A DNA stretch of 53,082 nucleotides, taken from JBOHRE01 sp050732635. GTDB taxonomy: Bacteria; Gemmatimonadota; Gemmatimonadetes; Longimicrobiales; RSA9. Of this stretch, positions 1 to 9,971 are shown in pieces. The position numbers and the translations under genes were made by a program. The notes under the pieces are model-generated. The model made no database searches, was not told the DNA's origin, and saw only the letters and a program-made list of their open reading frames with translations. Numbering within the stretch: the stretch's first letter is position 1; the number at the start of each line of letters is the position of its first letter. The DNA lies in NCBI GenBank assembly GCA_050732635.1, contig JBOHRE010000010.1:1-53082 (forward strand), given 5' to 3'.

Positions 1-1
1 C

Positions 2-1933
2 ACGTGGGCGGCACCGTCACCGGCCGAGCGCGAACGCCCCTCGCTTCTGAGCCCGCCGCTCGGCGCGACTGCTCACGCCCATGGCTGCCGGTTCCACCTG
101 TGGGCCGCAGCCGCCGACCGCGTGGATCTGGTCCTGCAGGGCCCACCGTCACGCACCATCGCCCTGGACGCGGTTGGTGAGGGCTGTTTCACCGCCGATG
201 TCGACGAGGTGCGTCCTGGAGCGCTCTACAGCTATCGCGTCGACGGCGGACCGGAGCGTCCGGACCCGGCGTCTCGGGGACAGCCGCGCGGGGTGCACGG
301 CCCGTCGCGTGTGGTCGCCGCGCCTCCCGGCTGGCGCGCCCTGATCGGCGACGGGGCCGGTGCCGCGACCTGGACGACCCCGGCCTTCGCCGACTACGTC
401 ATCTACGAGCTCCATGTCGGCACGTTCAGCCGCGCGGGGACGTTCGCTGGCGTGATTCCGCACCTCGCGCAGCTGCGCGACGCCGGGATCACGGCGATCG
501 AGCTGATGCCGATCGCGCAGTTTCCCGGCCAGCGGAACTGGGGCTACGACGGTGTCTTCCCGTTCGCCGCCCACGATTCCTATGGCGGCCTGGAGGCGCT
601 GCTGCGACTGGTCGACGCGGCGCACGCGCTCGAGCTGGCCGTCGTTCTCGACGTGGTTTACAACCACCTCGGGCCGGAGGGCAACTACCTGCGCGACTAC
701 GGACCCTACTTCACACCGCGTCACCGGACGCCGTGGGGCGAGGCGCTGAACTTCGATGACGCGGGGAGCGACGGCGTGCGCCGCTACTTCATCGAGAATG
801 CGCTGTGGTGGACGCTGGGTTGCGGCATCGATGCCCTGCGGCTGGATGCGGTCCATGCGATCGCCGACATGTCGCCGTACCCATTTCTGGAGGAGCTGGT
901 GGACACGGTGCACGAGAAGGGACGCGCGGTCGGCCGGCGCGTGTACCTCGTCGCCGAGTCCGACACCAACGATCCGCGCGTGATCCGCGGGCATGATCGC
1001 GGCGGCCTGGGCATGGACGCGCAGTGGGCCGACGACCTGCACCATGCCCTGCACGGTCTACTCACGGGCGAGCGGTCCGGCTACTACGCCGACTTCGGCG
1101 CTGTCGATCAGCTGGGCCGCGCGCTCACGGGCGGCCACGCCTACCGCGGCGAGTACTCGACGTACCGTAGGCGCCGGCACGGACGGAGCGCGGACGACCT
1201 GCCTGCGGAGCGCTTCGTCGTCTGCAGCCAGAACCATGATCAGGTGGGCAACCGCATGCTCGGCGAGAGGCTGAGCGGCCTGGTGGACTTCGAGTCTCTG
1301 AAGCTCGCGGCGGCGACCGTGCTGCTGTCACCGTTCGTACCGCTGCTGTTCATGGGCGAGGAGCACGGCGACCCGGCGCCCTTTCCGTACTTCATCAGCC
1401 ATGGCGATCCGGAGCTGGTTCAGGCGGTCCGCGCCGGTCGGGCCGAAGAGTTCGCCGGATTTCGCTGGGCGGGCGAGCCGCCGGACCCACAGGCGGAGGC
1501 GACGTTCGCCAGCGCCCGGATCCGTCACGAGCTGAAGGACGAAGGCCGCCACCGCGTCCTGTTCGCTTACTACCGCGAGCTGCTGGGGCTGCGCCGCGGC
1601 CTGTACGACCGTGCCTGGCCGGTGGCGAGTCTGCTCGAGGCCCAGGTCGTCGAGGAGGCGCAGCTGCTCGTCGGCAGCGGTCGGGCCGGGCCATGCTTCC
1701 GCGCGCTCGACGGGGCCGCCGCCGGCCGGCTGGTCGCTCTGCTCCTGCATTTCGGAGACGCCGAGCGAACGATCGAGTTCGTGCTGCCGGCCGGTTCGTG
1801 GCAGCCGCTGCTCCAGTCAGCGGACACGCAGTGGGACGGGCCGGGCGCGACGCTCCCCACCGCACTGTCGTCGACGGGTTCGGTCCAGGTGGTGCTCCCC
1901 GCCAGGAGCGCCGCGCTGCTCGTGTCGATCTGA
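2..1933 (+). CDS. treZ: malto-oligosyltrehalose trehalohydrolase TreZ, 5' end cut by window edge
   Basis: Cytosolic GH13 enzyme that cuts the alpha-1,4 bond next to the terminal trehalose unit made by TreY, releasing trehalose. The frame is open to the left edge. Residues before the GTG at 122 still match the family N-terminus (LGATAHAHG then RFHLWAA, then VDLVLQ), so 122 is not the true start and the real start lies off the window. GH13 signatures: DVVYNHLG near 650, LRLDAVHAI with the nucleophile Asp codon at 844-846, VAESD with the acid/base Glu codon at 956-958, and QNHDQVGN near 1230. The gene is followed after 40 nt by the GH57 gene and then treY, so trehalose is probably made from a maltodextrin or glycogen. 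No debranching treX is in view; it may lie upstream. Confidence 0.95.
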   Translation, partial: TWAAPSPAERERPSLLSPPLGATAHAHGCRFHLWAAAADRVDLVLQGPPSRTIALDAVGEGCFTADVDEVRPGALYSYRVDGGPERPDPASRGQPRGVHGPSRVVAAPPGWRALIGDGAGAATWTTPAFADYVIYELHVGTFSRAGTFAGVIPHLAQLRDAGITAIELMPIAQFPGQRNWGYDGVFPFAAHDSYGGLEALLRLVDAAHALELAVVLDVVYNHLGPEGNYLRDYGPYFTPRHRTPWGEALNFDDAGSDGVRRYFIENALWWTLGCGIDALRLDAVHAIADMSPYPFLEELVDTVHEKGRAVGRRVYLVAESDTNDPRVIRGHDRGGLGMDAQWADDLHHALHGLLTGERSGYYADFGAVDQLGRALTGGHAYRGEYSTYRRRRHGRSADDLPAERFVVCSQNHDQVGNRMLGERLSGLVDFESLKLAAATVLLSPFVPLLFMGEEHGDPAPFPYFISHGDPELVQAVRAGRAEEFAGFRWAGEPPDPQAEATFASARIRHELKDEGRHRVLFAYYRELLGLRRGLYDRAWPVASLLEAQVVEEAQLLVGSGRAGPCFRALDGAAAGRLVALLLHFGDAERTIEFVLPAGSWQPLLQSADTQWDGPGATLPTALSSTGSVQVVLPARSAALLVSI

Positions 1934-1973
1934 AGGCGTCATGCCGGCGCCCGCGCCGCTGCGGACGTAAGAG

Positions 1974-4403
1974 ATGAAACAATACATCTGCGTTCACGGC
2001 CACTTCTATCAGCCGCCGCGCGAGAACCCGTGGCTCGAAGCGATCGAGCTGCAGGATTCCGCCTACCCGTACCACGACTGGAACGCGCGCGTCACCGCCG
2101 AGTGCTATGCGCCGAATGCCGCCTCGCGGATCCTGGACCGGCAAAATCGGATCGTTCGCATCGTCAACAACTACGCGCGGATCAGCTTCAACTTCGGTCC
2201 CACGCTGCTGGCCTGGCTGGAGCACGCGACGACGGAGACGTACGGCGCCATCCTCGAGGCCGATCGGCTCAGCGCCGAGCGCTTCTCGGGCCACGGTTCC
2301 GCCATCGCCCAGTGCTTCAACCACATGATCATGCCGCTCGCGAACGAGCGCGACCGGCGCACGCAGGTCCACTGGGGCGTCCGTGATTTCGAGCAGCGCT
2401 TCGGCCGCCGACCGGAAGGGATGTGGCTGCCCGAAACCGCCGTCGACATCGATTCGCTCGAGGCACTGGCGGAGCACGGGATCGGATTCACGATTCTGGA
2501 GCCGCACCAAGCCCGACGCATCCGCCTGCTGCGCGGTGGTGAGTGGACGGACGTGAGTGGCGGGCGCCTCGACCCGACCCGGGCGTACCTGCAGAAGCTG
2601 CCGTCCGGGAGGCAGATCGCGATCTTCTTCTACGATGGTCCGATCTCACGCGGCGTCGCATTCGAGCGGCTGCTGTCGAACGGCGAGCGCTTCGCCGCGC
2701 GCCTACGCGGTGCCATCACCGAGCAGCGCGACTGGCCGCAGCTCGTGCACATTGCGACGGACGGCGAGACCTACGGACACCATCATCGTCACGGCGACAT
2801 GGCGCTCGCGTACGCGCTCGAGCACATGGATCGCCTCGAGGACATCGAGCTGACGAACTACGGCGAGTACCTCGAGCGGCATCCGCCGCAGTGGCAGGTC
2901 GAGATCGCCGAGGACACGGCCTGGAGCTGCGCACATGGCATCGAGCGCTGGCGCAGCGACTGTGGCTGCCACACGGGCGGCCAGCCCGGCTGGCGCCAGA
3001 CCTGGCGCAAGCCGCTGCGCGATGCGCTCGACTGGCTGCGCGATGCCGTTGCGCCGTGCTACGAGGAGTCGGCGCGTGCCATGCTGTCCGATCCCTGGGC
3101 CGCACGCGCTGACTACATCGATGTCGTGCTCGACCGCACGCCCGAGAACATCGATCGATTCCTCGAACGCCAGGCATCCCGGACGCTGAGCCAGGAGGAG
3201 CGCCTGCGCGCGCTCGGCCTGCTCGAGCTGCAGCGACACGCGATGCTGATGTACACGAGCTGCGGCTGGTTCTTCACCGAGCTGTCGGGCATCGAGACCG
3301 TCCAGGTGATCCAGTATGCGGGCCGCGTCGTGCAGCTCGCGCGCGAGCTTCTGGGCCGGGATCTCGAGACCGAGTTCCTGGATCGGCTGGCCCAGGCCCG
3401 CAGCAACATCCCCGCTCAGGGGACCGGCCGCGAGATCTACGAGCGTGCCGTTCGACCTGCGATGGTCGATCTGCCGAAGGTCGGCGCGCACTACGCCGTG
3501 CTGTCGCTGTTCGAGACGCCGCAGCAGCACGCGCGCGTCTACTGCTACGAGCTCGAGTTGCTGCAGCACGAGGTGCAGGCCGCCGGTCGCGCGCGGCTGG
3601 TCGTGGGCCGTGCGAAGGTCACGTCCCGCATCACGCGGGACGCCACCGAGGTCAGCTTCGGGGCCGTGCACCTGGGCGACCACAACGTGTACGGTGGCGT
3701 GCGCGAGTATCTGGGCGAGGCGGAGTTCGAGATCTTGCGCGACGAGATCCTGCGCGCGTTCCGGCGAGCCGACTTCCCGGCCGTGATCCGCAGCATCGAT
3801 CGGAGGTTCCAGAGCGCGACCTACTCGCTGAACACCCTCTTCAGGGATGAGCAGCGTCGCATTCTCGACATCATCCTGAGCGCCTCGGTGGAAGCGGCGG
3901 CCGAGTCCTACCGTCGCGTGTACGAGGATGCAGTGCCGCTCATGCGCTTCATCGCCGAGTTGCGCCTGCCTCAGCCGCGCGCGTTCCGCATGGCGGCCGA
4001 TTTCGTGCTCAACCGGGACCTGCGCGAGCTGCTCGAGGGCGACTTCGTCGACATCGAGCGGGTGCACGCCGAGCTGGAGGAGGCGCGCATCAGCGAGGTG
4101 ACGCTGGACGCGGCCGGGTTGGGATTCGCACTGGGAGAGTCGTTGACGCGACTATCGCGGGAGCTGGAAGCCGAGCCCGAAAACCTGCCCTTGCTGGCCA
4201 AGGTCGAGGCGCTGGTTCGACTCGCTTCGACGCTGCCCTTCGAGGTCGATCTGCTCGAGACGCAGAACGCGTTCTATCGTCTGCGCGAGCGGGTGCTGCC
4301 GGCCGTGCGCGGCCGCGCTGACGCGGTCGCGCCGGCAGCACTCGACTGGGTCGAGCATTTCCGCAATGTGGCCGAACGGATCGGCCTGGCGGTACCGGAG
4401 TGA
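1974..4403 (+). CDS. GH57-family glycoside hydrolase with DUF3536 C-terminal region
   Basis: An 809-residue protein of the GH57 plus DUF3536 type, near the usual length for this architecture. The N-terminus carries the GH57 signature HGHFYQPPRENPW (about residues 9-21). The nucleophile-type Glu is E154 in MWLPETAVD, and the acid-type Asp is D263 in ATDGETYGHHH. The C-terminal half, about 400-809, is helical and corresponds to DUF3536. GH57 members act on alpha-1,4 or 1,6 glucans, but the reaction of DUF3536 members is not established to my knowledge. Its position between treZ and treY suggests it processes or branches the glucan that feeds trehalose synthesis; this is inference. The ATG at 1974 is 40 nt after treZ, and the stop overlaps the treY start by 4 nt. 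Confidence 0.9.
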   Translation: MKQYICVHGHFYQPPRENPWLEAIELQDSAYPYHDWNARVTAECYAPNAASRILDRQNRIVRIVNNYARISFNFGPTLLAWLEHATTETYGAILEADRLSAERFSGHGSAIAQCFNHMIMPLANERDRRTQVHWGVRDFEQRFGRRPEGMWLPETAVDIDSLEALAEHGIGFTILEPHQARRIRLLRGGEWTDVSGGRLDPTRAYLQKLPSGRQIAIFFYDGPISRGVAFERLLSNGERFAARLRGAITEQRDWPQLVHIATDGETYGHHHRHGDMALAYALEHMDRLEDIELTNYGEYLERHPPQWQVEIAEDTAWSCAHGIERWRSDCGCHTGGQPGWRQTWRKPLRDALDWLRDAVAPCYEESARAMLSDPWAARADYIDVVLDRTPENIDRFLERQASRTLSQEERLRALGLLELQRHAMLMYTSCGWFFTELSGIETVQVIQYAGRVVQLARELLGRDLETEFLDRLAQARSNIPAQGTGREIYERAVRPAMVDLPKVGAHYAVLSLFETPQQHARVYCYELELLQHEVQAAGRARLVVGRAKVTSRITRDATEVSFGAVHLGDHNVYGGVREYLGEAEFEILRDEILRAFRRADFPAVIRSIDRRFQSATYSLNTLFRDEQRRILDIILSASVEAAAESYRRVYEDAVPLMRFIAELRLPQPRAFRMAADFVLNRDLRELLEGDFVDIERVHAELEEARISEVTLDAAGLGFALGESLTRLSRELEAEPENLPLLAKVEALVRLASTLPFEVDLLETQNAFYRLRERVLPAVRGRADAVAPAALDWVEHFRNVAERIGLAVPE

Positions 4404-7222
4404 TCGAGCCGCCGCGCGCGACGTACCGCCTCCAGCTGCACTCCGCGTTTCGACTCGACGACGCCCGCGCAATCCTGCCGTACCTCGCGCGTCTCGGGGT
4501 CGACACGGTGTACCTCTCGCCGGTGTTCGCAGCCCGGCCAGGCAGCGCGCACGGCTACGACGTGATCGACCCGACACGTGTGAATCCGGAGCTCGGCGGC
4601 GAGACGGCCTTCGCCGGATTCACGGAAGCCGCGCGGGCAGCGGGGCTGCGCGTGCTGCTGGATATCGTGCCCAACCACATGGCGGCTCACGAGCGGAACC
4701 GGTGGTGGTGGGACGTGCTCGAGCACGGCCGTAGCTCGACGTACGCGCACTTCTTCGACATCGAGTGGCGCAGTGAAACGCTGACGATCGAGGACCAGCT
4801 CCTGCTACCGCTGCTCGGCGACCACTACGCCCGGGCGCTCGATCGCGGCGAGCTGATCATCGGCCACCAACACGACCGGCTCGTGCTGCGCTACTTCGAG
4901 CGCACGCTGCCGCTCGACCCGCGCAGCTACGGCGATGTTCTGGGACTCGCCAGCGACGTCGATCATGGCGCAGCCGGCGTGGCGCTGCACGACCTCGGCC
5001 AGGCGTTCGCGGCTCTGCCACCGCACACCGCCGGCGGACGCGACGCCGGGCGCGCTAGGCGGGAGCAGGCGGCGGCATTGCGAGTCCGCCTGAACGAAAC
5101 GCTAGAACGGCCCGAGGCACGCGCCGCGCTGGCTGCCGCGCTCGGGCAGATCAACGCAGTGCATGGGCGCGCACGACTCGACGCACTCATCCGGCGTCAG
5201 GCCTACTTGCCGGCGTACTGGCGAGCCGCGACGGATGAGATGAACTACCGTCGGTTCTTCAACATTGCCGACCTTGTCGGCATCCGGGTCGAGGAGCCGG
5301 CGGTCTTCGAAGCCGTGCACGAGCGGCTGCTCGAGTGGGTGCGCGCGGGCTCTGTCGGCGGCGTGCGCGTCGACCATATCGATGGCCTGGCACGGCCCAC
5401 GGAGTACCTACGGCGGCTGCGTGCTGCGGTCGGCCCGGACTGCTACATCACCGTCGAGAAGATTCTGGTCGGCGAAGAGGCACTACCAGAGGAATGGCCG
5501 ATCGCCGGGACGACCGGCTACGACTTCCTGAATCTGGTGAATCGTGTGCTGGTGCGCGGCGACGCGCTACAGCGGCTCGAACACGCCTACCGTGCGCTGG
5601 TCGGCGCGACCGCGCCATACGCGTCGATCGAATACGACAAACAGCGCCAGATCATACGGCAGCATTTCACGGGCGAGGTCCGCTGGCTCGAACGGGAGTT
5701 GAGCGTGCTCGCGCGGGCCTCGATCCTGGCGCGTGACGTGCCCGCGCGCCGGCTCGGCGATGTGATCGTGGATGTAACGGCGTGCCTGCCGGTCTATCGT
5801 ACCTATATCGAGGAGCAGGCCGTCCGCGAGCGGGACCGGGAGGTCATACGCGTGGCACTGGAGGAGGCACGCCGCCGCAACCGGCAGCTGGATGGGGTGG
5901 CGCTCGAGTTCGCGTCGCAGGTGCTTCTGCGTCAATGGCCGTCGCTCGCCGAGCCGAGCCTGAGTGCGCACGCCGAAGCGTTTCTCCGACGCTGGCAGCA
6001 GTTCACCGGACCGGTCATGGCCAAGGGCGTGGAGGACACCTCGCTCTACGTCTACAATCGGCTCGTCGCACTGAACGAGGTCGGCGGCGATCCGGGCGCC
6101 GTCGCCCTGGACCCGAGCGCGTTCCACGTAGCGATGCAGCGTCGGCGCGCCGACTGGCCGGCGACGATGAATGCGAGCTCGACACACGATACGAAGCGGA
6201 GCGAAGACGTGCGCGCGCGAGTGCAGGCGCTTGCGGACCTCGCCCCGGAATGGGAGCGTCGACTGCCGCAGTGGCATGGCTGGAATGCGGCGCTGAAGGC
6301 GAGCGTTGGCGAAGCGCCGGCGCCGGATCCGAACGAGGAGATCCTGATCTACCAGACGCTGCTCGGTATCTGGCCCCTTGCCGAGCACGAGATGGCAACC
6401 TTGCCGGACCGCATGGCCGAGTACCTGCGAAAGGCGCTGCGCGAGGCGAAGGTCCATTCGAGCTGGCTCGACCCGAACGAGGCGTACGAGGTCGCCGTGA
6501 TCGACTTCGCACGGCGCATCATGGATCCGTCGCGCGAGTCGCCATTCCTTGCCGACATCCTGGGCCTGCAGCGGACGATCGCCAGGGTGGGGGCGATGCG
6601 GTCGATCGCGCAGCTCGTACTCAAACTCGCGGCGCCCGGCGTGCCCGACTTCTACCAGGGACAGGAGCTGTGGGAGTTCAGCCTGGTCGATCCGGACAAC
6701 CGACGCCCGGTCGACTATACGACCCGGGACGCGGTGCTGCGTCGACTGGGGTCGGCGCCGCTGGAACCCGAGTGTGTCGAGCGACTCGCGAGGGGGTGGC
6801 AGGATGGTGCGATCAAGCTGCATGTCACGCGCGTCTGCCTGGCTGCGCGCCAGCAGTTCGGCCGGCTGTTCGTCGGCGGCGACTATCTGCCACTCGACGT
6901 CGCTGGCGGCCTGCCGGACGCGAGCGGGCGCACGCTCGGCTTCGCCCGTCGCGCGGCCGGCAGCTGGTTGGTGGCCGTGGTCCAGCGCGACTTCCGCAGC
7001 AGTGCCGCTGCGCACGCCGACACAACCCTGCGCCCGGCCGACGCTGACATCGTCGACCTTCGAGTGCTGCTTCCCGCCGAGGCGCCGGCGGTCATGGAAG
7101 ACCTGCTGACAGGGCGCGTGCTGCGACTCCCGGAGACGAGCCGGGGCCACGCCGTACCGCTTCGCGAGGCGCTCGCGTTGCTGCCGGCAGCACTGCTTCT
7201 CGGCTCGCCAGCCCAATCATGA
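4400..7222 (+). CDS. treY: malto-oligosyltrehalose synthase TreY
   Basis: Intramolecular transglucosylase (GH13) that turns the reducing-end alpha-1,4 linkage of a maltodextrin into an alpha-1,1 trehalose linkage; partner of TreZ. The N-terminus (ATYRLQLHSAFRLDDA, then YLSPVFAARPGSAHGYD) is diagnostic for TreY. Catalytic motifs: DIVPNHMAAH; VRVDHIDGL with nucleophile D325; TVEKIL with Glu 353; SSTHDTKRSED in the fourth conserved region. At 940 aa it is of normal length. The GTG start at 4400 overlaps the upstream stop (GTGA), which suggests translational coupling. The stop overlaps the ATG of the next glycosyltransferase (ATGA). Confidence 0.96.
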   Translation: MIEPPRATYRLQLHSAFRLDDARAILPYLARLGVDTVYLSPVFAARPGSAHGYDVIDPTRVNPELGGETAFAGFTEAARAAGLRVLLDIVPNHMAAHERNRWWWDVLEHGRSSTYAHFFDIEWRSETLTIEDQLLLPLLGDHYARALDRGELIIGHQHDRLVLRYFERTLPLDPRSYGDVLGLASDVDHGAAGVALHDLGQAFAALPPHTAGGRDAGRARREQAAALRVRLNETLERPEARAALAAALGQINAVHGRARLDALIRRQAYLPAYWRAATDEMNYRRFFNIADLVGIRVEEPAVFEAVHERLLEWVRAGSVGGVRVDHIDGLARPTEYLRRLRAAVGPDCYITVEKILVGEEALPEEWPIAGTTGYDFLNLVNRVLVRGDALQRLEHAYRALVGATAPYASIEYDKQRQIIRQHFTGEVRWLERELSVLARASILARDVPARRLGDVIVDVTACLPVYRTYIEEQAVRERDREVIRVALEEARRRNRQLDGVALEFASQVLLRQWPSLAEPSLSAHAEAFLRRWQQFTGPVMAKGVEDTSLYVYNRLVALNEVGGDPGAVALDPSAFHVAMQRRRADWPATMNASSTHDTKRSEDVRARVQALADLAPEWERRLPQWHGWNAALKASVGEAPAPDPNEEILIYQTLLGIWPLAEHEMATLPDRMAEYLRKALREAKVHSSWLDPNEAYEVAVIDFARRIMDPSRESPFLADILGLQRTIARVGAMRSIAQLVLKLAAPGVPDFYQGQELWEFSLVDPDNRRPVDYTTRDAVLRRLGSAPLEPECVERLARGWQDGAIKLHVTRVCLAARQQFGRLFVGGDYLPLDVAGGLPDASGRTLGFARRAAGSWLVAVVQRDFRSSAAAHADTTLRPADADIVDLRVLLPAEAPAVMEDLLTGRVLRLPETSRGHAVPLREALALLPAALLLGSPAQS

Positions 7223-8916
7223 TCGCCATTCTGCACGGATATCTGCTGGATGGCTCGGGCAGCAACCTGTGGACGCGCTCGATCGTGCGGGCGTTGTGCG
7301 CCCAGGGCCAGACGGTGCACCTGTTCTGCCAGGAATCCGATCCGGAGGCATATCCCTTCGTGGCCGAGGCCGTGCTGCATACCGTCGACCGGGCCGAACG
7401 GTTGTTCGAACGCAACACGGAGTTCCCGGGGCGGTGTATCGTGCACAAGCCTGAGATCGGTGATACGCTCCCCGTGTACGTCTGGGATCAGTATGACGAG
7501 TTCGATCACGTCGTGCCGCTCGTGGAGCTGCCCGACGAAGACGTCGAAGCCTACCTGTTTCACAATGCCGCAGTGGTCGCTCGCGTCGTGCGCGAAGCGG
7601 GCATCCGCGTGCTGCACGCGAACCATATCGTGCTAATGCCGGTGGTGGCGCAGCGAGTGCAGGTGCTCACGGGTGTGCCGTTCGCGATGATGCCGCATGG
7701 GAGCGCGCTCGAGTATGCCGTGAAGCGCGACCCGCGCTACTTTCGCTACGCGAGCGAGGCGATCGAGGCGGCAGCGCGCATCTTCGTGATCGGCGACGAG
7801 ATGCGACAGCGGGTGCTGAGCCTGTTCGCGGGCTCGAGCGGCATCGAGGAGAAGATGCAGGAGCTCCACCTCGGCGTTGACACCGCCGCCTTCGATCTGG
7901 TGCCGCGTCAGGGACGCCGTGCACGCATCGAGCGTCTCGCGGAGCAGCTTCGGACCCTGGAGCCGGGTAAGCGGCCGGAGCAGAGCGCCCAGCTGCGGAC
8001 AGCCGTTCTGGCCGGCGCGGTCGGCCCGCAGGAGCTGGCGCACTCGATTGCCGCCGGGACCGGCTACGCGACCAAGGCGCCGGACGCCGATGCAGCCGAC
8101 AAGCTGCTCGCCGTTGACTGGCGGCACGAGCGTGTGCTGCTGTTCGTCGGCCGGCTGATCGCCGCGAAGGGGCCGCAGGCGGTGATTGCGGCGCTGCCAC
8201 TGATCCTGGATCGGACGCCGAACGCCCGGTTGATCGTCGTCGGCCACGGACCCTTGCGCGAGACGCTCGAGGCGCTGCTCCTGGCGCTCCAGGCAGGCCA
8301 GCGCGAGGTGGTGCGCACGATTGCCGCATTTGGTCGCGGCTTCGAGAGCGCTGCGGAAGCCGCGACGGACACCGTGGCCGAGCCGGTGCCGCTGCCAGAG
8401 CTGCACGCGTTTCTCCAGCGACTCGAAGCCGCCGGCGAGGACGCCGGCTATTTCGAAGCAGCGCGCCGGCAGCGCGTGGCCGAGCGCGTCACCTTCACCG
8501 GCTATCTCAGCCATGGGGAGCTACGCCACGTGTTCCCGTGCTGCGATGTCGCCGTTTTCCCGTCCGTTGTCGCCGAGGCAGGGCCGCTCGTGTTCCTGGA
8601 GGCGCTGGCATCGGGCTGCTTTCCGCTCGGCACCTACTTCGCCGGGATGGCTGCGAGCATCGACGCGGCGGCCGTGGCCTTGCCGGAGGCGGATGCGGAG
8701 ATGATGAAGCTGCGGCCGGACGCGGCTCATGTCGCTGCGGACATCGCCGAGCGCGTGCCTCGCGCCCTCGAGCTCGGGGAGCGCCACCGTGAGGCGCTCC
8801 GTCGGATCGCCGTGGAGCACTACGATTGGAGCAGCGTCGCCCGGCGCCTGGCCCGGTCGCTGCACGAGATCGCGGATCGCACGCCTGCCGGACCCGGCGC
8901 GCCCACCTCCAACTGA
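7219..8916 (+). CDS. GT4-type glycosyltransferase of the trehalose operon
   Basis: A 565-residue GT-B fold glycosyltransferase. The N-terminal domain begins MIAILHGYLLDGSGSNLW, with a glycine-rich acceptor-side loop. The C-terminal donor-binding domain has GRLIAAKGPQAVIAAL, LIVVGHGPLRE and the Glu-containing EAGPLVFLEALASG, which corresponds to the GT4 EX7E-type region. Two insertions relative to a minimal GT4, around residues 225-290 and 360-420, make it longer than the usual 380-420 aa. It starts on an ATGA overlap with treY, so it probably acts on the same glucan or on trehalose. Donor and acceptor cannot be read from the sequence. Confidence 0.85.
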   Translation: MIAILHGYLLDGSGSNLWTRSIVRALCAQGQTVHLFCQESDPEAYPFVAEAVLHTVDRAERLFERNTEFPGRCIVHKPEIGDTLPVYVWDQYDEFDHVVPLVELPDEDVEAYLFHNAAVVARVVREAGIRVLHANHIVLMPVVAQRVQVLTGVPFAMMPHGSALEYAVKRDPRYFRYASEAIEAAARIFVIGDEMRQRVLSLFAGSSGIEEKMQELHLGVDTAAFDLVPRQGRRARIERLAEQLRTLEPGKRPEQSAQLRTAVLAGAVGPQELAHSIAAGTGYATKAPDADAADKLLAVDWRHERVLLFVGRLIAAKGPQAVIAALPLILDRTPNARLIVVGHGPLRETLEALLLALQAGQREVVRTIAAFGRGFESAAEAATDTVAEPVPLPELHAFLQRLEAAGEDAGYFEAARRQRVAERVTFTGYLSHGELRHVFPCCDVAVFPSVVAEAGPLVFLEALASGCFPLGTYFAGMAASIDAAAVALPEADAEMMKLRPDAAHVAADIAERVPRALELGERHREALRRIAVEHYDWSSVARRLARSLHEIADRTPAGPGAPTSN

Positions 8917-8920
8917 GCCG

Positions 8921-9940
8921 ATGCTCTCCGTCCTCGTCGTGCAGGACCCGGGCGCGCTGACGGGCCTCGGCACTCTGCTGGCCGAGCTGACCGATACGGT
9001 GCGCCAGCTCACTGGCTTGCATCCGGAAACGCAGGCTCGCCTCGCGCGGTCGCTGATCATCGTGCTGCTGCTGGCGCTACTGCGCGCGCTTGCACTGCGG
9101 GTGATGCGGCATCGCGTGGAAGACCTGCGGTCGCGCTACCGATGGTCCAAGGCGTTCACCTACCTGACGGTCCTGCTCGGCTTCATCCTCGTCGGCCGCG
9201 TCTGGTTCCAGGGCGTCCAGTCACTGATGACGTATCTGGGCGTGCTTTCCGCCGGCATCGCGATCGCGCTGCGTGATCCCATCGTCAACTTTGCGGGCTG
9301 GCTGTTCATTGTCTGGCGCCGGCCGTTCGTGGTCGGCGATCGTATCGCTGTCGCTGAGAACGCCGGCGACGTCATCGATGTGCGTGTGTTCCAGTTCACG
9401 ATGCTCGAGATCGGCAAGTGGGTCGCTGCTGATCAGAGCACGGGCAGGATCATCCACGTGCCGAACGGCAAGGTGTTCACCGAGCCGATTGCGAACTATA
9501 CCCGTGGCTTCCAGTACATCTGGAACGAGATCCCGGTGTTTCTGACGTTCGAGAGCAATTGGAGGCGAGCGAAGTCGCTGCTGCGCGACATTGCCGAGCG
9601 CCATGCCGAACAGCTCACCAGCGAGACGGAGCAGCGTCTACTGCAGGCCTCACGTCGCTTCATGATCTTCTACACGACGCTGCGGCCGATCGTGTACACG
9701 AGCGTCGGCGAGAACGGCGTCGTCCTGACGGTGCGGTATCTCTGTGAGCCGCGGCGGCGGCGAGGCAGCGCCGAGCGCATCTGGGAGGATGTGCTCGAGG
9801 CGTTCGCCGCAGCGGAGGACATTGCGTTCGCCTACCCGACGCGACGTCTCGTCGACAACCTGCAGCAGGGGGGAGCCGCCGCCAGCGAAGTGCTGGCTGC
9901 CGCGCGGCAACGGCGTTCATCTCGCGGTGCTGCGGAATAA
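8921..9940 (+). CDS. MscS-family mechanosensitive ion channel
   Basis: A 339-residue inner-membrane channel of the small-conductance mechanosensitive family, which releases solutes on hypo-osmotic shock. Three hydrophobic segments lie between about residues 42 and 125. They are followed by the pore-helix/beta-domain signature GVLSAGIAIALRDPIVNFAGW and the cytosolic beta domain (RRPFVVGDRIAV, IIHVPNGKVF). The ATG at 8921 is chosen because it sits 5 nt after the upstream stop and gives the membrane-proximal N-terminus; the frame stays open further left only inside the preceding gene. Its place after trehalose genes pairs solute synthesis with solute release. The gene meets the histidine kinase tail to tail 31 nt downstream. 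Confidence 0.9.
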   Translation: MLSVLVVQDPGALTGLGTLLAELTDTVRQLTGLHPETQARLARSLIIVLLLALLRALALRVMRHRVEDLRSRYRWSKAFTYLTVLLGFILVGRVWFQGVQSLMTYLGVLSAGIAIALRDPIVNFAGWLFIVWRRPFVVGDRIAVAENAGDVIDVRVFQFTMLEIGKWVAADQSTGRIIHVPNGKVFTEPIANYTRGFQYIWNEIPVFLTFESNWRRAKSLLRDIAERHAEQLTSETEQRLLQASRRFMIFYTTLRPIVYTSVGENGVVLTVRYLCEPRRRRGSAERIWEDVLEAFAAAEDIAFAYPTRRLVDNLQQGGAAASEVLAAARQRRSSRGAAE

Positions 9941-9971
9941 TGGTCCGGTTCGACGTTACTCGGGCAGGCCG

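Noticed and set aside
5567..7216. Long open frame on the minus strand opposite treY
   Set aside because: Its translation lacks any domain pattern and mirrors the codon bias of the real gene; a typical antisense shadow in GC-rich DNA.
8729..8920. Upstream extension of the MscS gene
   Set aside because: It lies inside the glycosyltransferase gene and gives an Arg/Ser-rich leader; the ATG at 8921 fits the spacing and family.
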